Assembly: GCF_022271435.1 (NCBI RefSeq)
Contig: NZ_JAFIQY010000018.1
Span: forward strand, 1-64,000
Reading direction: 5' to 3'
Origin: Streptomyces monomycini
GTDB lineage: Bacteria; Actinomycetota; Actinomycetes; Streptomycetales; Streptomycetaceae
Length of the DNA stretch: 64,000 bases
Shown here: one piece after another, positions 42,862-51,709 of the stretch
Layout: each line of letters begins with the position of its first letter
How positions within the stretch are numbered: position 1 is the first letter of the stretch
Program-made: the position numbers and the translations under genes
The notes under the pieces: generated by a model
Databases searched by the model: none
Seen by the model: only the letters and a program-made list of their open reading frames with translations
What the model was told of the DNA's origin: nothing

Positions 42862-42938
42862 GGCTGGGTAGCTCAGTTGGTACGAGCGATCGCCTGAAAA
42901 GCGATAGGTCGCCGGTTCGACCCCGGCCCCAGCCACCA
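42862..42938 (+). tRNA. tRNA-Phe (GAA), CCA encoded
   Basis: GGCTGGG pairs with CCCAGCC; the discriminator A at 42935 is followed by an encoded CCA at 42936-42938, unlike the neighbours. The anticodon arm ATCGC-CTGAAAA-GCGAT gives GAA. It starts only 4 bp after tRNA-Asp, so the two are processed from one transcript. Confidence 0.97.
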
Positions 42939-42947
42939 GCAGTGGGA

Positions 42948-42979
42948 AAAGGCCCCGATCTTCGGATCGGGGCCTTTTT
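42948..42979 (+). terminator. tRNA cluster terminator
   Basis: AAAGGCCCCGATC at 42948-42960 pairs with GATCGGGGCCTTT at 42965-42977, followed by TT. It is a textbook intrinsic terminator. Confidence 0.9.
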
Positions 42980-43102
42980 CATGCGGTCCCTCGGGAAGCC
43001 GCCCCGGGGAATCCGGCCCGCCCGGCCCACCCGTATGCGATCCCCCATCCACCCGTACGGCGGAAACCGGGGCCGGACCCCGAAGGCCCGGCCCCGCGTG
43101 CG

Positions 43103-44218
43103 TCAGGCGCCCGGCGCGTCCGGTGCGGCCGGCGCGCCCGCCCGGTGCGCCCCCGAGGTGAGCGCGCCCACCTCGCGCCCGCCCGGGTGCCGGTGCCGCC
43201 AGGTCCAGAAGACCGCGCACGAGACCAGCGCCCAGCCGGCCAGCACCAGGAACGGGAAGAGGTGCTGCGAGGCGCCGAAGTAGACGGCCGTGTGCTGCGC
43301 GTTGACCGAGGCGCCCGGCGGCAGCCAGCGGCCGATGTGCCCGAGGACGGACGGCAGCAGCGGCCAGGAGACCGCGCCGCCCGAGGACGGGTTGCCCAGC
43401 AGCACCATCAGGCCCCACGTCGGGATCATCGCCCAGCGCCCGATCAGGGTGTTGAACATCGTGAAGACCATGCCGGACGTGAACATCGTCAGCGCCAGGA
43501 TCAGCCAGGACTCCACGAACGGCAGGTCCAGCGCCCCCAGCAGCCAGTCCACGACCGCGGCGATCGCGAAGGCGCCCAGCAGCGCGTACAGCACCGTGAA
43601 GGCGATCCGCTCCAGCGGATTGAGGCCGCGCGCGTGCACGCTCAGCTGGATGGCGCCGACGAACCCGATGATCACCGCGGCGAGCGAGATGTAGAAGAGG
43701 GCGAGCCCGCGCGGGTCGCCCTCCTGGAGCGGCTTGAGGTCCTTGACCTCGACCGGCACGCCGACCGCCTGGCCCACCTTGGGCCCCGCCTGTTCCAGCA
43801 CCTGTGCCACCTGGGCGCCGGCCGCCCCGGCCACGTCCAGCTCCACGCTCTTGTCCCGCACCCGCAGGATCGCGAAGACCTCCTGCTCCTCGATGCCCTC
43901 CTGGGCGGCGGCGTACGAGTCGTACGCGTGCAGCTGGAGGGAGGCGTTCAGGGCCTTCTCCATGCCGTCGGCGAAGGCCTTGCCGTGCGGAGAGTCCGGC
44001 GGGCCGACCACGGCGGTCGGGATGTGCCGCGGGGTCGGGTTGGCCATGGTGTACGTGTACGAGCCCGCGAAGAGGCCGGCGGCGACGGCGAGGATGAAGA
44101 CCAGCACGGTGGCGGGCAGGAACGGCGACTTCTTGAAGGCGGTCCATCTCTCGGCCGCGGTGGGAGGCCGTCCGTGGGCGCCGTGCGGCTGGGGGAGGTC
44201 ACCGTGCTGATCAGACAT
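43103..44218 (-). CDS. DUF3533/YhgE-like membrane protein
   Basis: This 371-residue protein has one N-terminal helix (LPATVLVFILAVAAGLFAG), a roughly 150-residue extracytoplasmic domain, then five further helices from about residue 175 (LALFYISLAAVIIGFVGAIQ onward). This is the ABC-2/YhgE-Pip layout. The conserved N-terminal SYTYTMANPTPRHIPTAVVG and PPGASVNAQHTAVYF near the end fit the DUF3533 group. Start ATG 44218. Proteins of this type are export-permease-like or phage-receptor-like; no ATPase gene is adjacent. It diverges from hrpA. Function unknown. Confidence 0.8.
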   Translation of the reverse strand: MSDQHGDLPQPHGAHGRPPTAAERWTAFKKSPFLPATVLVFILAVAAGLFAGSYTYTMANPTPRHIPTAVVGPPDSPHGKAFADGMEKALNASLQLHAYDSYAAAQEGIEEQEVFAILRVRDKSVELDVAGAAGAQVAQVLEQAGPKVGQAVGVPVEVKDLKPLQEGDPRGLALFYISLAAVIIGFVGAIQLSVHARGLNPLERIAFTVLYALLGAFAIAAVVDWLLGALDLPFVESWLILALTMFTSGMVFTMFNTLIGRWAMIPTWGLMVLLGNPSSGGAVSWPLLPSVLGHIGRWLPPGASVNAQHTAVYFGASQHLFPFLVLAGWALVSCAVFWTWRHRHPGGREVGALTSGAHRAGAPAAPDAPGA

Positions 44219-44290
44219 AAGGCCACGCTAAAGCACCTATCCCGGACATTCCCCTGGTGGTCGGCCCACCGTGCGCAAGGGCCGCCGGGT

Positions 44291-44359
44291 ACGGCCGGGA
44301 GGGCCCGTCGGAAACCGCCGGGAGGGCCCGTCGGAAACGGCCGGGAGGGTCCGTCCGGT
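44291..44359. repeat. 23-bp tandem repeat, three copies
   Basis: Units of 23 bp, near ACGGCCGGGAGGGCCCGTCGGAA, occupy 44291-44313, 44314-44336 and 44337-44359, in the divergent promoter region between the membrane protein and hrpA. Confidence 0.88.
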
Positions 44360-44463
44360 ACGGCCGCGCGGGGACCCCGCCCGCGCTCGGGAGCCCTCCC
44401 GGCCCCGCACCGGCGGCAATTCGTTCGCCACCGTATTCACGGAGGTGAGATCCTGGGGGACGT

Positions 44464-47400
44464 ATGTCCAGTCAGCCTGCCTCCGCCCGGCCCGACGGTG
44501 CCGCCCCCTCCCTGCCCGCTCTCCTGGAGCGGCTGCCCGAGCTGATGCTGCGCGACCAGCAGCGGCTGGGGCGCCGGCTCGACGGCGCGCGCCGGATCCG
44601 TAAGCCCGAGGCCCGCGCGGCCGTGCTCGCCGAGATCGCCACCGGGATCGAGGAGGCGGAGCTGCGGGTCGCGCAGCGCCGCGCCGCGCTGCCCGCGATC
44701 ACGTATCCCGAGCAGCTGCCGGTCAGCCAGAAGAAGGACGAGATCCTCGCAGCGATCCGCGACCACCAGGTCGTGATCGTCGCGGGCGAGACCGGGTCCG
44801 GCAAGACGACCCAGATCCCCAAGATCTGCCTGGAGCTGGGCCGCGGCGTCCGCGGTCTGATCGGGCACACCCAGCCGCGCCGGATCGCCGCCCGTACGGT
44901 CGCCGAGCGGGTCGCCGAGGAGCTGCGGACCCCGCTGGGCGAGGCGGTCGGCTGGAAGGTCCGCTTCACCGACCAGGTGGGCCCGGACACCCTCGTGAAG
45001 CTGATGACGGACGGCATCCTCCTCGCGGAGATCCAGACCGACCGCGAGCTGCGCCAGTACGACACGATCATCATCGACGAGGCGCACGAGCGCAGCCTCA
45101 ACATCGACTTCATCCTCGGGTACCTGGCGCAGCTGCTGCCCCGGCGGCCGGACCTGAAGGTCGTGATCACTTCCGCGACCATCGACCCGGAGCGGTTCGC
45201 CCGGCACTTCGGCTCCTTCGCCTCCGTAGGAGCGCCCGAGGCGGGCCCCGCGGAGGGTGAGGAGGCCCCGAGCGCGCCCATCGTCGAGGTCTCCGGCCGT
45301 ACGTTCCCGGTGGAGGTCCGCTACCGCCCGCTCCTGGAGGAGGGCGGCACCGACAGCGACCGCGACCAGATCACCGCGATCTGCGACGCCGTGGACGAGC
45401 TGCGGGGCGAGGGCCCCGGCGACATCCTGGTCTTCCTCTCCGGCGAGCGCGAGATCCGCGACACGGCGGACGCGCTCAACAAGAAGAACCTGCCGCAGAC
45501 CGAGGTGCTGCCGCTGTACGCGCGCCTGTCGCACGCCGAGCAGCACCGCGTCTTCCAGCGCCACACCGGCCGCCGGATCGTGCTCGCGACCAACGTCGCG
45601 GAGACCTCGCTGACCGTGCCGGGCATCCGCTACGTGATCGACCCCGGCATGGCCCGGATCTCGCGCTACAGCTACCGCACCAAGGTCCAGCGGCTGCCGA
45701 TCGAGCCGGTCTCGCAGGCCAGCGCCAACCAGCGCAAGGGCCGCTGCGGCCGGACCAGCGACGGCATCTGCATCCGGCTGTACTCGGAGGACGACTTCCT
45801 CACCCGGCCGGAGTTCACCGACGCCGAGATCCTGCGCACGAACCTGGCCTCCGTCATCCTGCAGATGACCGCGGCCGGCCTCGGCGACATCGAGAAGTTC
45901 CCGTTCATCGACCCGCCGGACCGCCGCAACATCAAGGACGGCGTGGACCTGCTGCACGAGCTGGGCGCGCTCGACCCGAAGCAGAAGGACCCCAAGAAGC
46001 GGCTCACCCCGCTGGGGCGCAAGCTCTCCCAGCTGCCGGTGGACCCGCGGCTGGCCCGGATGGTGCTGGAGGCCGACCGCAACGGGTGCGTACGCGAAGT
46101 CATGGTCATCGCGGCGGCGCTGTCGATCCAGGACCCGCGCGAGCGGCCCGCCGAGAAACAGCAGCAGGCCGACCAGCAGCACGCCCGTTTCAAGGACGAG
46201 ACCAGCGACTTCCTGGCGTATCTGAACCTGTGGCGGTACGTCCGCGAGCAGCAGAAGGCACTGTCCTCGTCGGCGTTCCGCCGGATGTGCCGGGGCGAGT
46301 TCCTGAACTATCTGCGGATACGCGAGTGGCAGGACATCTACTCGCAGCTGCGGACGGTCGCCAAGACGATGGGCGTACACCTCAGCGAGCAGGACGCGGC
46401 GCCCGACCCCATCCACACCTCCCTGCTGTCCGGTTTGCTTTCGCACATCGGGTTGAAGGACACGGACGCCAAGAACGAGTACCTGGGCGCCCGGAGCGCC
46501 AAGTTCGCGGTCTTCCCCGGCTCGGCGCTCTTCAAGAAGCCGCCGCGCTGGGTCATGTCGGCGGAGCTGGTCGAGACGTCCCGCCTGTGGGCGCGGGTGA
46601 ACGCCAAGGTCGAGCCCGAGTGGATCGAGCCGCTGGCCCAGCACCTGGTGAAGCGGACGTACAGCGAGCCGCACTGGGAACAGAAGATGGCCGCGGTGAT
46701 GGCGTACGAGCGGGTGACGCTGTACGGCGTGCCGATCGTCGCCCAGCGGAAGGTGAACTACGGGCGGATCGATCCGGAGACCTCCCGGGACCTGTTCATC
46801 CGCAACGCCCTGGTCGAGGGCGACTGGCGCACCCACCACCAGTTCTTCCACGACAACCGCAAGCTGCTCGGCGAGGTCGAGGAGCTGGAGCACCGCGCCC
46901 GGCGGCGCGACATCCTCGTGGACGACGAGACGCTCTTCGACTTCTACGATCAGCGGCTGCCCGAAGACATCGTGTCGGGTGCCCATTTCGACGCGTGGTG
47001 GAAGAAGAAACGCCATGACGAGCCGGAGCTGCTCAACTTCGAGCACTCCATGCTCATCAACGAGTCCGCCGAGGCCGTCACCAAGGACGACTACCCGGAC
47101 TCCTGGCGGCAGGGGAAGCTGAAGTTCCGCGTCACGTACCAGTTCGAACCGGGCGCGGACGCGGACGGTGTGACCGTCCACGTCCCCCTCCAGGTGCTCA
47201 ACCAGGTCTCTTCCGAAGGCTTCGACTGGCAGATCCCGGGCCTGCGCGAACAACTGGTGACCGAACTGATCCGTTCGCTGCCCAAACCGATCCGCCGCAA
47301 CTACGTGCCGGCGCCGAACTTCGCCGCCCGCTTCCTGGACTCGACCGTGCCCCTCCAGGGCGGCCTGACCACGGCCCTGGCGGCCGGGCTCCAGCGGATG

Positions 47401-48528
47401 GTCGGCGTCCCGGTCGACCCGGCCGACTTCGACCTGGCCAAGGTCCCGGACCATCTGAAGATCACGTTCCGGGTGGTCGACGAGCGCCGCCGCAAGCTGG
47501 CCGAGGCCAAGGACCTCGAAGCGCTGCGCCTGAAACTCAAGCCGAAGACGCAGGCGGCCCTCAGCAAGGCCTTCGCGCAGGCCGCCGAGCGGCCCGCCAA
47601 GGGCGGCGGGGACGGCGCGTCCGCGGGCGCCGGGACGCCGGCCGGCCTGGAACAGCGCACCGGCCTGACGTCCTGGACGCTCGGCACGCTCCCCCGCACC
47701 TTCGAGACCCGGCGCGGCGGCCAGCCGCTGAAGGCGTACCCGGCGCTGGTCGACGAGGGCACGAGCGTGGCCGTACGCCTCTTCGACACCGAGGCGGAAC
47801 AGCAGACGGCGATGTGGACCGGCACCCGCCGTTTGATCTTGTTGAATATCCAGAGCAACCCAGCCAAGTTCGCGCAGGGCAAGCTCACCAATCAACAGAA
47901 GCTGGCACTGTCCGCCAACCCCCACGGCTCCATACAGGCCCTCTTCGAGGACTGTGTGACCGCCGCCGCCGACCGGCTGATCGCCGCGCACGGCGGCCCG
48001 GCCTGGGACGAGGAGTCCTTCCGCAAGCTCTTCGACGCGGTCCGCGCCGACCTGGTGGACGCGACGATGAAGACGGTCCAGCAGGTACGGGAGGTGCTGG
48101 CGGCCTGGCAGGCGTGCGAGCGCCGCCTGAAGGCCACCGCCTTCGCCTCGCTGCTCCCCTCCCTCACGGACGTCAAGGAACAGCTGGCCGCCCTGGTCAA
48201 GCCCGGATTCGTGACCGCGCACGGCGCCAAGCGCCTGCCGGACCTCATGCGGTACCTGGTCGCCGTGGACCGCCGCCTCCAGCAGCTCCCCAACAACGCC
48301 GAACGGGACCGCTCCCGGATGGCGAAGGTCAAGGAGATGCAGGACGAGTACGCCTGGCTGCTGGAGCAGTACCCCCAGGGGCGGCCGGTGCCGGCCGAGG
48401 CCCGGGAGATCCGCTGGATGATCGAGGAGCTGCGGGTGAGCTACTTCGCGCACGCGCTCGGCACCGCGTACCCGGTCTCCGACAAACGGATCGTCAAGGC
48501 CGTGGACGCGGCGGTGCCCAAGGCCTGA
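44464..48528 (+). CDS. hrpA: ATP-dependent RNA helicase HrpA
   Basis: This 1354-residue DEAH-box helicase is close to the usual length of HrpA (about 1300). Walker A is GETGSGKT (108-115) and motif II DEAH is at 205-208. SAT (TSATID), then RIVLATNVAETSLTV and QRKGRCGR, complete the two RecA domains. The helicase-associated and OB-fold-like regions follow (about 480-620), and the long DUF3418-type C-terminus extends from about 650. HrpA resolves stalled or colliding ribosomes in E. coli, splitting subunits. ATG 44464 has GGGGGA upstream. A perfect terminator hairpin follows the stop. It is not in an operon. Confidence 0.96.
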   Translation: MSSQPASARPDGAAPSLPALLERLPELMLRDQQRLGRRLDGARRIRKPEARAAVLAEIATGIEEAELRVAQRRAALPAITYPEQLPVSQKKDEILAAIRDHQVVIVAGETGSGKTTQIPKICLELGRGVRGLIGHTQPRRIAARTVAERVAEELRTPLGEAVGWKVRFTDQVGPDTLVKLMTDGILLAEIQTDRELRQYDTIIIDEAHERSLNIDFILGYLAQLLPRRPDLKVVITSATIDPERFARHFGSFASVGAPEAGPAEGEEAPSAPIVEVSGRTFPVEVRYRPLLEEGGTDSDRDQITAICDAVDELRGEGPGDILVFLSGEREIRDTADALNKKNLPQTEVLPLYARLSHAEQHRVFQRHTGRRIVLATNVAETSLTVPGIRYVIDPGMARISRYSYRTKVQRLPIEPVSQASANQRKGRCGRTSDGICIRLYSEDDFLTRPEFTDAEILRTNLASVILQMTAAGLGDIEKFPFIDPPDRRNIKDGVDLLHELGALDPKQKDPKKRLTPLGRKLSQLPVDPRLARMVLEADRNGCVREVMVIAAALSIQDPRERPAEKQQQADQQHARFKDETSDFLAYLNLWRYVREQQKALSSSAFRRMCRGEFLNYLRIREWQDIYSQLRTVAKTMGVHLSEQDAAPDPIHTSLLSGLLSHIGLKDTDAKNEYLGARSAKFAVFPGSALFKKPPRWVMSAELVETSRLWARVNAKVEPEWIEPLAQHLVKRTYSEPHWEQKMAAVMAYERVTLYGVPIVAQRKVNYGRIDPETSRDLFIRNALVEGDWRTHHQFFHDNRKLLGEVEELEHRARRRDILVDDETLFDFYDQRLPEDIVSGAHFDAWWKKKRHDEPELLNFEHSMLINESAEAVTKDDYPDSWRQGKLKFRVTYQFEPGADADGVTVHVPLQVLNQVSSEGFDWQIPGLREQLVTELIRSLPKPIRRNYVPAPNFAARFLDSTVPLQGGLTTALAAGLQRMVGVPVDPADFDLAKVPDHLKITFRVVDERRRKLAEAKDLEALRLKLKPKTQAALSKAFAQAAERPAKGGGDGASAGAGTPAGLEQRTGLTSWTLGTLPRTFETRRGGQPLKAYPALVDEGTSVAVRLFDTEAEQQTAMWTGTRRLILLNIQSNPAKFAQGKLTNQQKLALSANPHGSIQALFEDCVTAAADRLIAAHGGPAWDEESFRKLFDAVRADLVDATMKTVQQVREVLAAWQACERRLKATAFASLLPSLTDVKEQLAALVKPGFVTAHGAKRLPDLMRYLVAVDRRLQQLPNNAERDRSRMAKVKEMQDEYAWLLEQYPQGRPVPAEAREIRWMIEELRVSYFAHALGTAYPVSDKRIVKAVDAAVPKA

Positions 48529-48532
48529 CCGG

Positions 48533-48561
48533 CCGCGGGGCCCCTCCGGGCGGCCCCGCGG
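48533..48561 (+). terminator. hrpA terminator hairpin
   Basis: CCGCGGGGCC at 48533-48542 pairs perfectly with GGCCCCGCGG at 48552-48561, five bases after the hrpA stop. Confidence 0.75.
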
Positions 48562-48568
48562 GACCGAG

Positions 48569-48597
48569 TTCGACCGCACCCCCTGACCTGCTGTAGA
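48569..48597 (+). promoter_or_regulatory. Candidate promoter of second tRNA-Asp
   Basis: TTCGAC at 48569-48574 and TGTAGA at 48592-48597 are 17 bp apart, 40 bp before the tRNA. Confidence 0.45.
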
Positions 48598-48637
48598 GTC
48601 TTGTTTCGCAGCACCGCGCAAGCGGAAGCCGCACCAA

Positions 48638-48712
48638 GGTCCTGTGGAGCAGTTTGGAGTGCTCGCCACCCTGTCAAGGTGGAGGCCGCGGGTTCAAATC
48701 CCGTCAGGACCG
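48638..48712 (+). tRNA. tRNA-Asp (GTC), copy 2
   Basis: The 75-nt sequence is identical to the tRNA-Asp at 42783-42857, including two flanking A residues upstream. It is a solitary gene with its own hairpin terminator. Confidence 0.97.
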
Positions 48713-48720
48713 CAGTTGAT

Positions 48721-48750
48721 CGGCCCGCATCCTTCCGAGGATGCGGGCCG
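48721..48750 (+). terminator. tRNA-Asp terminator
   Basis: CGGCCCGCATCCT at 48721-48733 pairs with AGGATGCGGGCCG at 48738-48750, followed by TT. Confidence 0.88.
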
Positions 48751-48999
48751 TTCGCGTTGCGGCAGGCGTACGCCGGGGAGCGCGCGGCGGCGCCGCGACC
48801 GGCCGCCGTCCGGGCCGTACCCACTCGCCGGCTGCGGGCCGTTTGCCCCGCCCCGCGGTGGGGGAGTGTGGACGGGAGCGATGCTCCACCCCGTGGCCTG
48901 AAGGTCCGGGTCGTACGGGCCCGGGCCGATGTGCGTATTGACGGGGGCACGTACCACCGGTAGTCACGAGGAAGGGCGCGGGGCCGGGAGGAGTGGGCG

Positions 49000-49326
49000 A
49001 TGTCGACAGCCGCCAGGCATGAGACCAGGGCGTTGCTGCGGGCCCACCTGTCGGCCGCCACGGGCTATCGCCACCTGACCCGCCACTGCCCCGTGTGCGC
49101 CCGCCTCCTGCGGCTCGCCATGGAGCCCCGCAGCCGCGCCGCCGGCGCACCGGCCGCCGACTCCGCCGCCCGGGCGTCCGCGCGGCCCTCCAGGGGGCCT
49201 TCCACGGCTTCTGAAGACGCACCGGGCTCGGACCCGGCGTCCCGGCAAGCGCCGTCGACGGAGGCGGTCGCACCCGCCGCGTCGCCCGCGGAGGCGGGTG
49301 GGGACCAAAGTCCCCCGGCCCGGTGA
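49000..49326 (+). CDS. Small DUF6274-type protein
   Basis: This 108-residue protein starts at ATG 49000, preceded by GGGAGGAG. Residues 6-45 are ordered: RHETRALLRAHLSAATGYRHLTRHCPVCARLLRLAM. They contain a CPVC pair that, together with the nearby His residues, may bind zinc. The rest is an Ala/Pro/Ser-rich tail. From memory, a family numbered DUF6274 occupies this place next to bldC in Streptomyces. No function is known. It is convergent with bldC. Confidence 0.75.
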   Translation: MSTAARHETRALLRAHLSAATGYRHLTRHCPVCARLLRLAMEPRSRAAGAPAADSAARASARPSRGPSTASEDAPGSDPASRQAPSTEAVAPAASPAEAGGDQSPPAR

Positions 49327-49340
49327 CCAACGGCGCGTTC

Positions 49341-49360
49341 CCCACCGGCCCTGCGGTGGG
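49341..49360 (+). terminator. Hairpin after DUF6274-type gene
   Basis: CCCACCG at 49341-49347 pairs with CGGTGGG at 49354-49360, 15 bases after the stop. The remainder of 49361-49637 shows no gene; a short A/T-rich patch lies near 49490-49510. Confidence 0.55.
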
Positions 49361-49637
49361 AGGCTGTTGAGAGGAGCCAGGGCGCTCCGTCCCTCTATCG
49401 CAGCGGCGTCGGCGCCACAACCTTCCCGGGCTGTGACGGGTGTCACCGCCCGGGTTTCAGGAACCGGGAATCTTACGGCCGCCCTACACCCGGTCAATTT
49501 AATATGTGCAATTGCACCGCCCGCCCGGCAGTCCTTGGACTGGACCGGAGAACGGCGGGGGCCCGCCCCGGCGGCCCCCGCGGGCGGTGTCCAGCCGGCC
49601 GGACCGGCCGCCCGCACGGGAGCGCGCGCACAAAAAA

Positions 49638-49671
49638 GATCGCGCTGGACCCGGCGGAGTCCAGCGCGATC
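49638..49671 (-). terminator. bldC intrinsic terminator
   Basis: GATCGCGCTGGA at 49638-49649 pairs with TCCAGCGCGATC at 49660-49671. On the minus strand it is followed by six T residues (49637 to 49632). The bldC transcript would thus have a 3' untranslated region of about 180 nt. Confidence 0.88.
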
Positions 49672-49728
49672 GATGACGTACCCAGATGGTGCGGGTGTGG
49701 GGCCTGTTGGGGCAGGCTCCGCGTCGTA

Positions 49729-49798
49729 TGAAGCTGGGTGAAGCTAAGTGGTGCTGTGTGGTGCTAGGTGGTGCTGGGCGGAGCCGGGTGGGGCTCCA
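49729..49798. repeat. 10-bp tandem repeat in bldC 3' region
   Basis: Seven units of 10 bp, near TGGTGCTGGG, run from 49729 to 49798, between the bldC stop and its terminator. Confidence 0.85.
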
Positions 49799-49849
49799 TG
49801 GGCCGGCATCGGGTTGGGGGGCCCGAAAACAGCCCGGTCATGCGGTTGT

Positions 49850-50056
49850 TCAGCTTTCGCTGCGCTGCTGCGGAATGCCCGCGAGCAGAGCGCGAACCTC
49901 GGCTTCGCGGTAGCGCCGGTGTCCTCCGAGCGTGCGGATGGACGTGAGCTTGCCTGCTTTGGCCCAGCGGGTCACCGTCTTCGGGTCCACGCGGAACATC
50001 GTGGCGACCTCGGCGGGGGTAAGCAGCGGCTCGGCGTCAGGGGTGCGAGCGGTCAT
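49850..50056 (-). CDS. bldC: Developmental regulator BldC (MerR-like)
   Basis: This 68-residue DNA-binding protein consists almost entirely of a MerR-type winged helix: LLTPAEVATMFRVDPKTVTRWAKAGKLTSIRTLGGHRRY. BldC is known to bind DNA as head-to-tail oligomers on direct repeats and to control entry into development, delaying sporulation. The ATG at 50056 is the start. The length and sequence are as in other streptomycetes to my recollection. It is monocistronic, with a 538-bp upstream region and a perfect terminator downstream. Assignment is nearly certain. Confidence 0.97.
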   Translation of the reverse strand: MTARTPDAEPLLTPAEVATMFRVDPKTVTRWAKAGKLTSIRTLGGHRRYREAEVRALLAGIPQQRSES

Positions 50057-50594
50057 GAGCGGCCTCCTCGGGAGAACCGAACCATCACGGTTCTTTCCTC
50101 TAAATTCTGCACCTTGACCCGCGTTGCCCGAAATGGCGGACGCGGGCCGAGTCGGTTATAGGACGAACGGCTTGTCCTCGGCACTACAACTACACCATCT
50201 GTCCAGCCACGTCGGCCAAACCGATGGAATTGCCCTCTCAGGTGTTCAACCTCGGCGGAAGCCGATGGACCATGCCATAGCGGACAGTCACCCCACCGTG
50301 ACGATCAGTCACACGGTGACCAGCCGCCACCAGACCCACCAAGGAGCGCAATACCGAACTATCCGCCCTTAGTAGGGCGGAAGGGGCCCTTGTCGGGCTC
50401 CTTGTCCTATTTTGGCACGAGGGTATGGCTTGGCCGCAAGGCCCGAAGTCAGTGCTTTAGGTCACCCTTGAGGCAATCGCCCGGATCGGGACCTACGTCC
50501 CACGCCCCCCGTGTCAGTAGTGTGCACGAGCCTCGGCGGCCGCAGATCATTTTGTCGTCCCGCGGAACGTCCCGTGGCGCCGGAAGCGCCCGCC
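50057..50594. other. Long bldC upstream region
   Basis: This 538-bp region without a gene lies upstream of bldC and downstream of the next minus-strand gene. It is less GC-rich than average at 50200-50350, with a near-repeated CCATnnnAT/TCACACGGTGA area. It holds the hairpin CCGCCC-TTAGTA-GGGCGG at 50362-50379, likely a terminator for the gene at 50595. The bldC promoter must be here; no box is assigned with confidence. Confidence 0.45.
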
Positions 50595-51431
50595 TCAGCT
50601 GGCGAACTGACGCTCGCGCACCTCGCGCCAGCGGTCCGACAGCTTCTCGTACGCCTCGCCGGCCCGGTCGCTGTCCCCCTCGCGCAACGCGGCCAGCCCC
50701 TCCGCCACCTCGGCGGCCGACCGGTCCTCGGCGAGCTGCCCCTCGGGCACCGCGTGCACCAGCCCGCCGTAGTCCAGCTCCACCAGTGCCCGCGGATGGA
50801 ACTCCTCCAGCCAGCGGCCCACGTCCACCAGGCCGTCGATCAACGGCCCCTCCTCCAGGGAGTCGCGCAGCGTGCGCAGGCCCCGCGCCACCCGGCGCCG
50901 CGCCTGCACCATGGGCGTCCGGTACCGCAGCACCGGCCCGTGCTCGCTCTTGGTGTACTCCCGCTCGCCGTCGCCGAAGAGCGCGAACCAGCGCACCGGT
51001 ACGTGCCAGGTGGCGGTGCGGATCCACGGCCGGGCGTCCGGATTGCGCTCCAGCCACTCCTCGTAGTCCGCGGCCGCCTGGCGCCGCACCACCGGGGGCA
51101 GCGCCGCGTCCAGCACGGGCGCCGGGAGGAGTTCGGACAGCTCCTCCAGGGCCTGCCAGCCGCGCAGCCGCGTCCGCCAGGGGCAGACGCACGTCACGCC
51201 GTCCACGACCGTGACGAAGGCGTCGCTGCTCTCGTGGACCCGGACCGGCACCGGCGGGGTCGGCAGCAAATCGGCCAGAGACCGCCGAAGTTCGTCCTGA
51301 ACCGTGGGGGTCTCGGCGCGCCGGGCATAGCGCGCCCAGTAGGAGCGCTCCGGTTCGGGGAACGCTGCGAGCGGCTCGTAGACCCGTAGATATGCCGCGT
51401 ACGGGACCATCACCGACGACGCCAGGGCCAC
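50595..51431 (-). CDS. Conserved unknown protein next to bldC and vdh
   Basis: This 278-residue soluble protein starts at GTG 51431, with AAAGGAG upstream. The sequence is balanced and typical of a real globular protein, with WHVPVRWFALFGDGEREY near residue 140 and RALVELDYGGLVHAVP near 215. No family name is recognised. From memory a gene of this kind sits between bldC and valine dehydrogenase in S. coelicolor. The helical C-terminus (AAEVAEGLAALREGDSDRAGEAYEKL) resembles a single TPR-like hairpin. Its function is unknown. Confidence 0.82.
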   Translation of the reverse strand: MALASSVMVPYAAYLRVYEPLAAFPEPERSYWARYARRAETPTVQDELRRSLADLLPTPPVPVRVHESSDAFVTVVDGVTCVCPWRTRLRGWQALEELSELLPAPVLDAALPPVVRRQAAADYEEWLERNPDARPWIRTATWHVPVRWFALFGDGEREYTKSEHGPVLRYRTPMVQARRRVARGLRTLRDSLEEGPLIDGLVDVGRWLEEFHPRALVELDYGGLVHAVPEGQLAEDRSAAEVAEGLAALREGDSDRAGEAYEKLSDRWREVRERQFAS

Positions 51432-51709
51432 GCCCGCTCCTTTGTCTCCTACAACGTGACGTCCGCAGAACTACCGCAAAGAATGAGAAAGAGGTGCAAA
51501 GTACCGGGAGTTGACTCACGCCACCCGGCTCGGGATACGGCAAATCGTCCCACGCCCGTCCCTCAGGAGAGGGTGATCCTCCGCACTGCACCGATCAGCG
51601 TGCCCCTCAGGTCTTACTCTCTTCCCGACCGGCCCTCCGGCCCTCCTCCTGCCACAAGCCACAGGGAGCCGCCGAAGGGCGTCCTCCGCGACTTATGGGA
51701 GTCACCACC

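Noticed and set aside
42662..42938. tRNA cluster as an integration site for a mobile element
   Set aside because: All tRNAs are complete and there is no integrase or duplicated 3' tRNA end nearby.
44464..48669. Long minus-strand frame antisense to hrpA
   Set aside because: HrpA motifs are complete on the plus strand; the antisense frame arises from GC bias.
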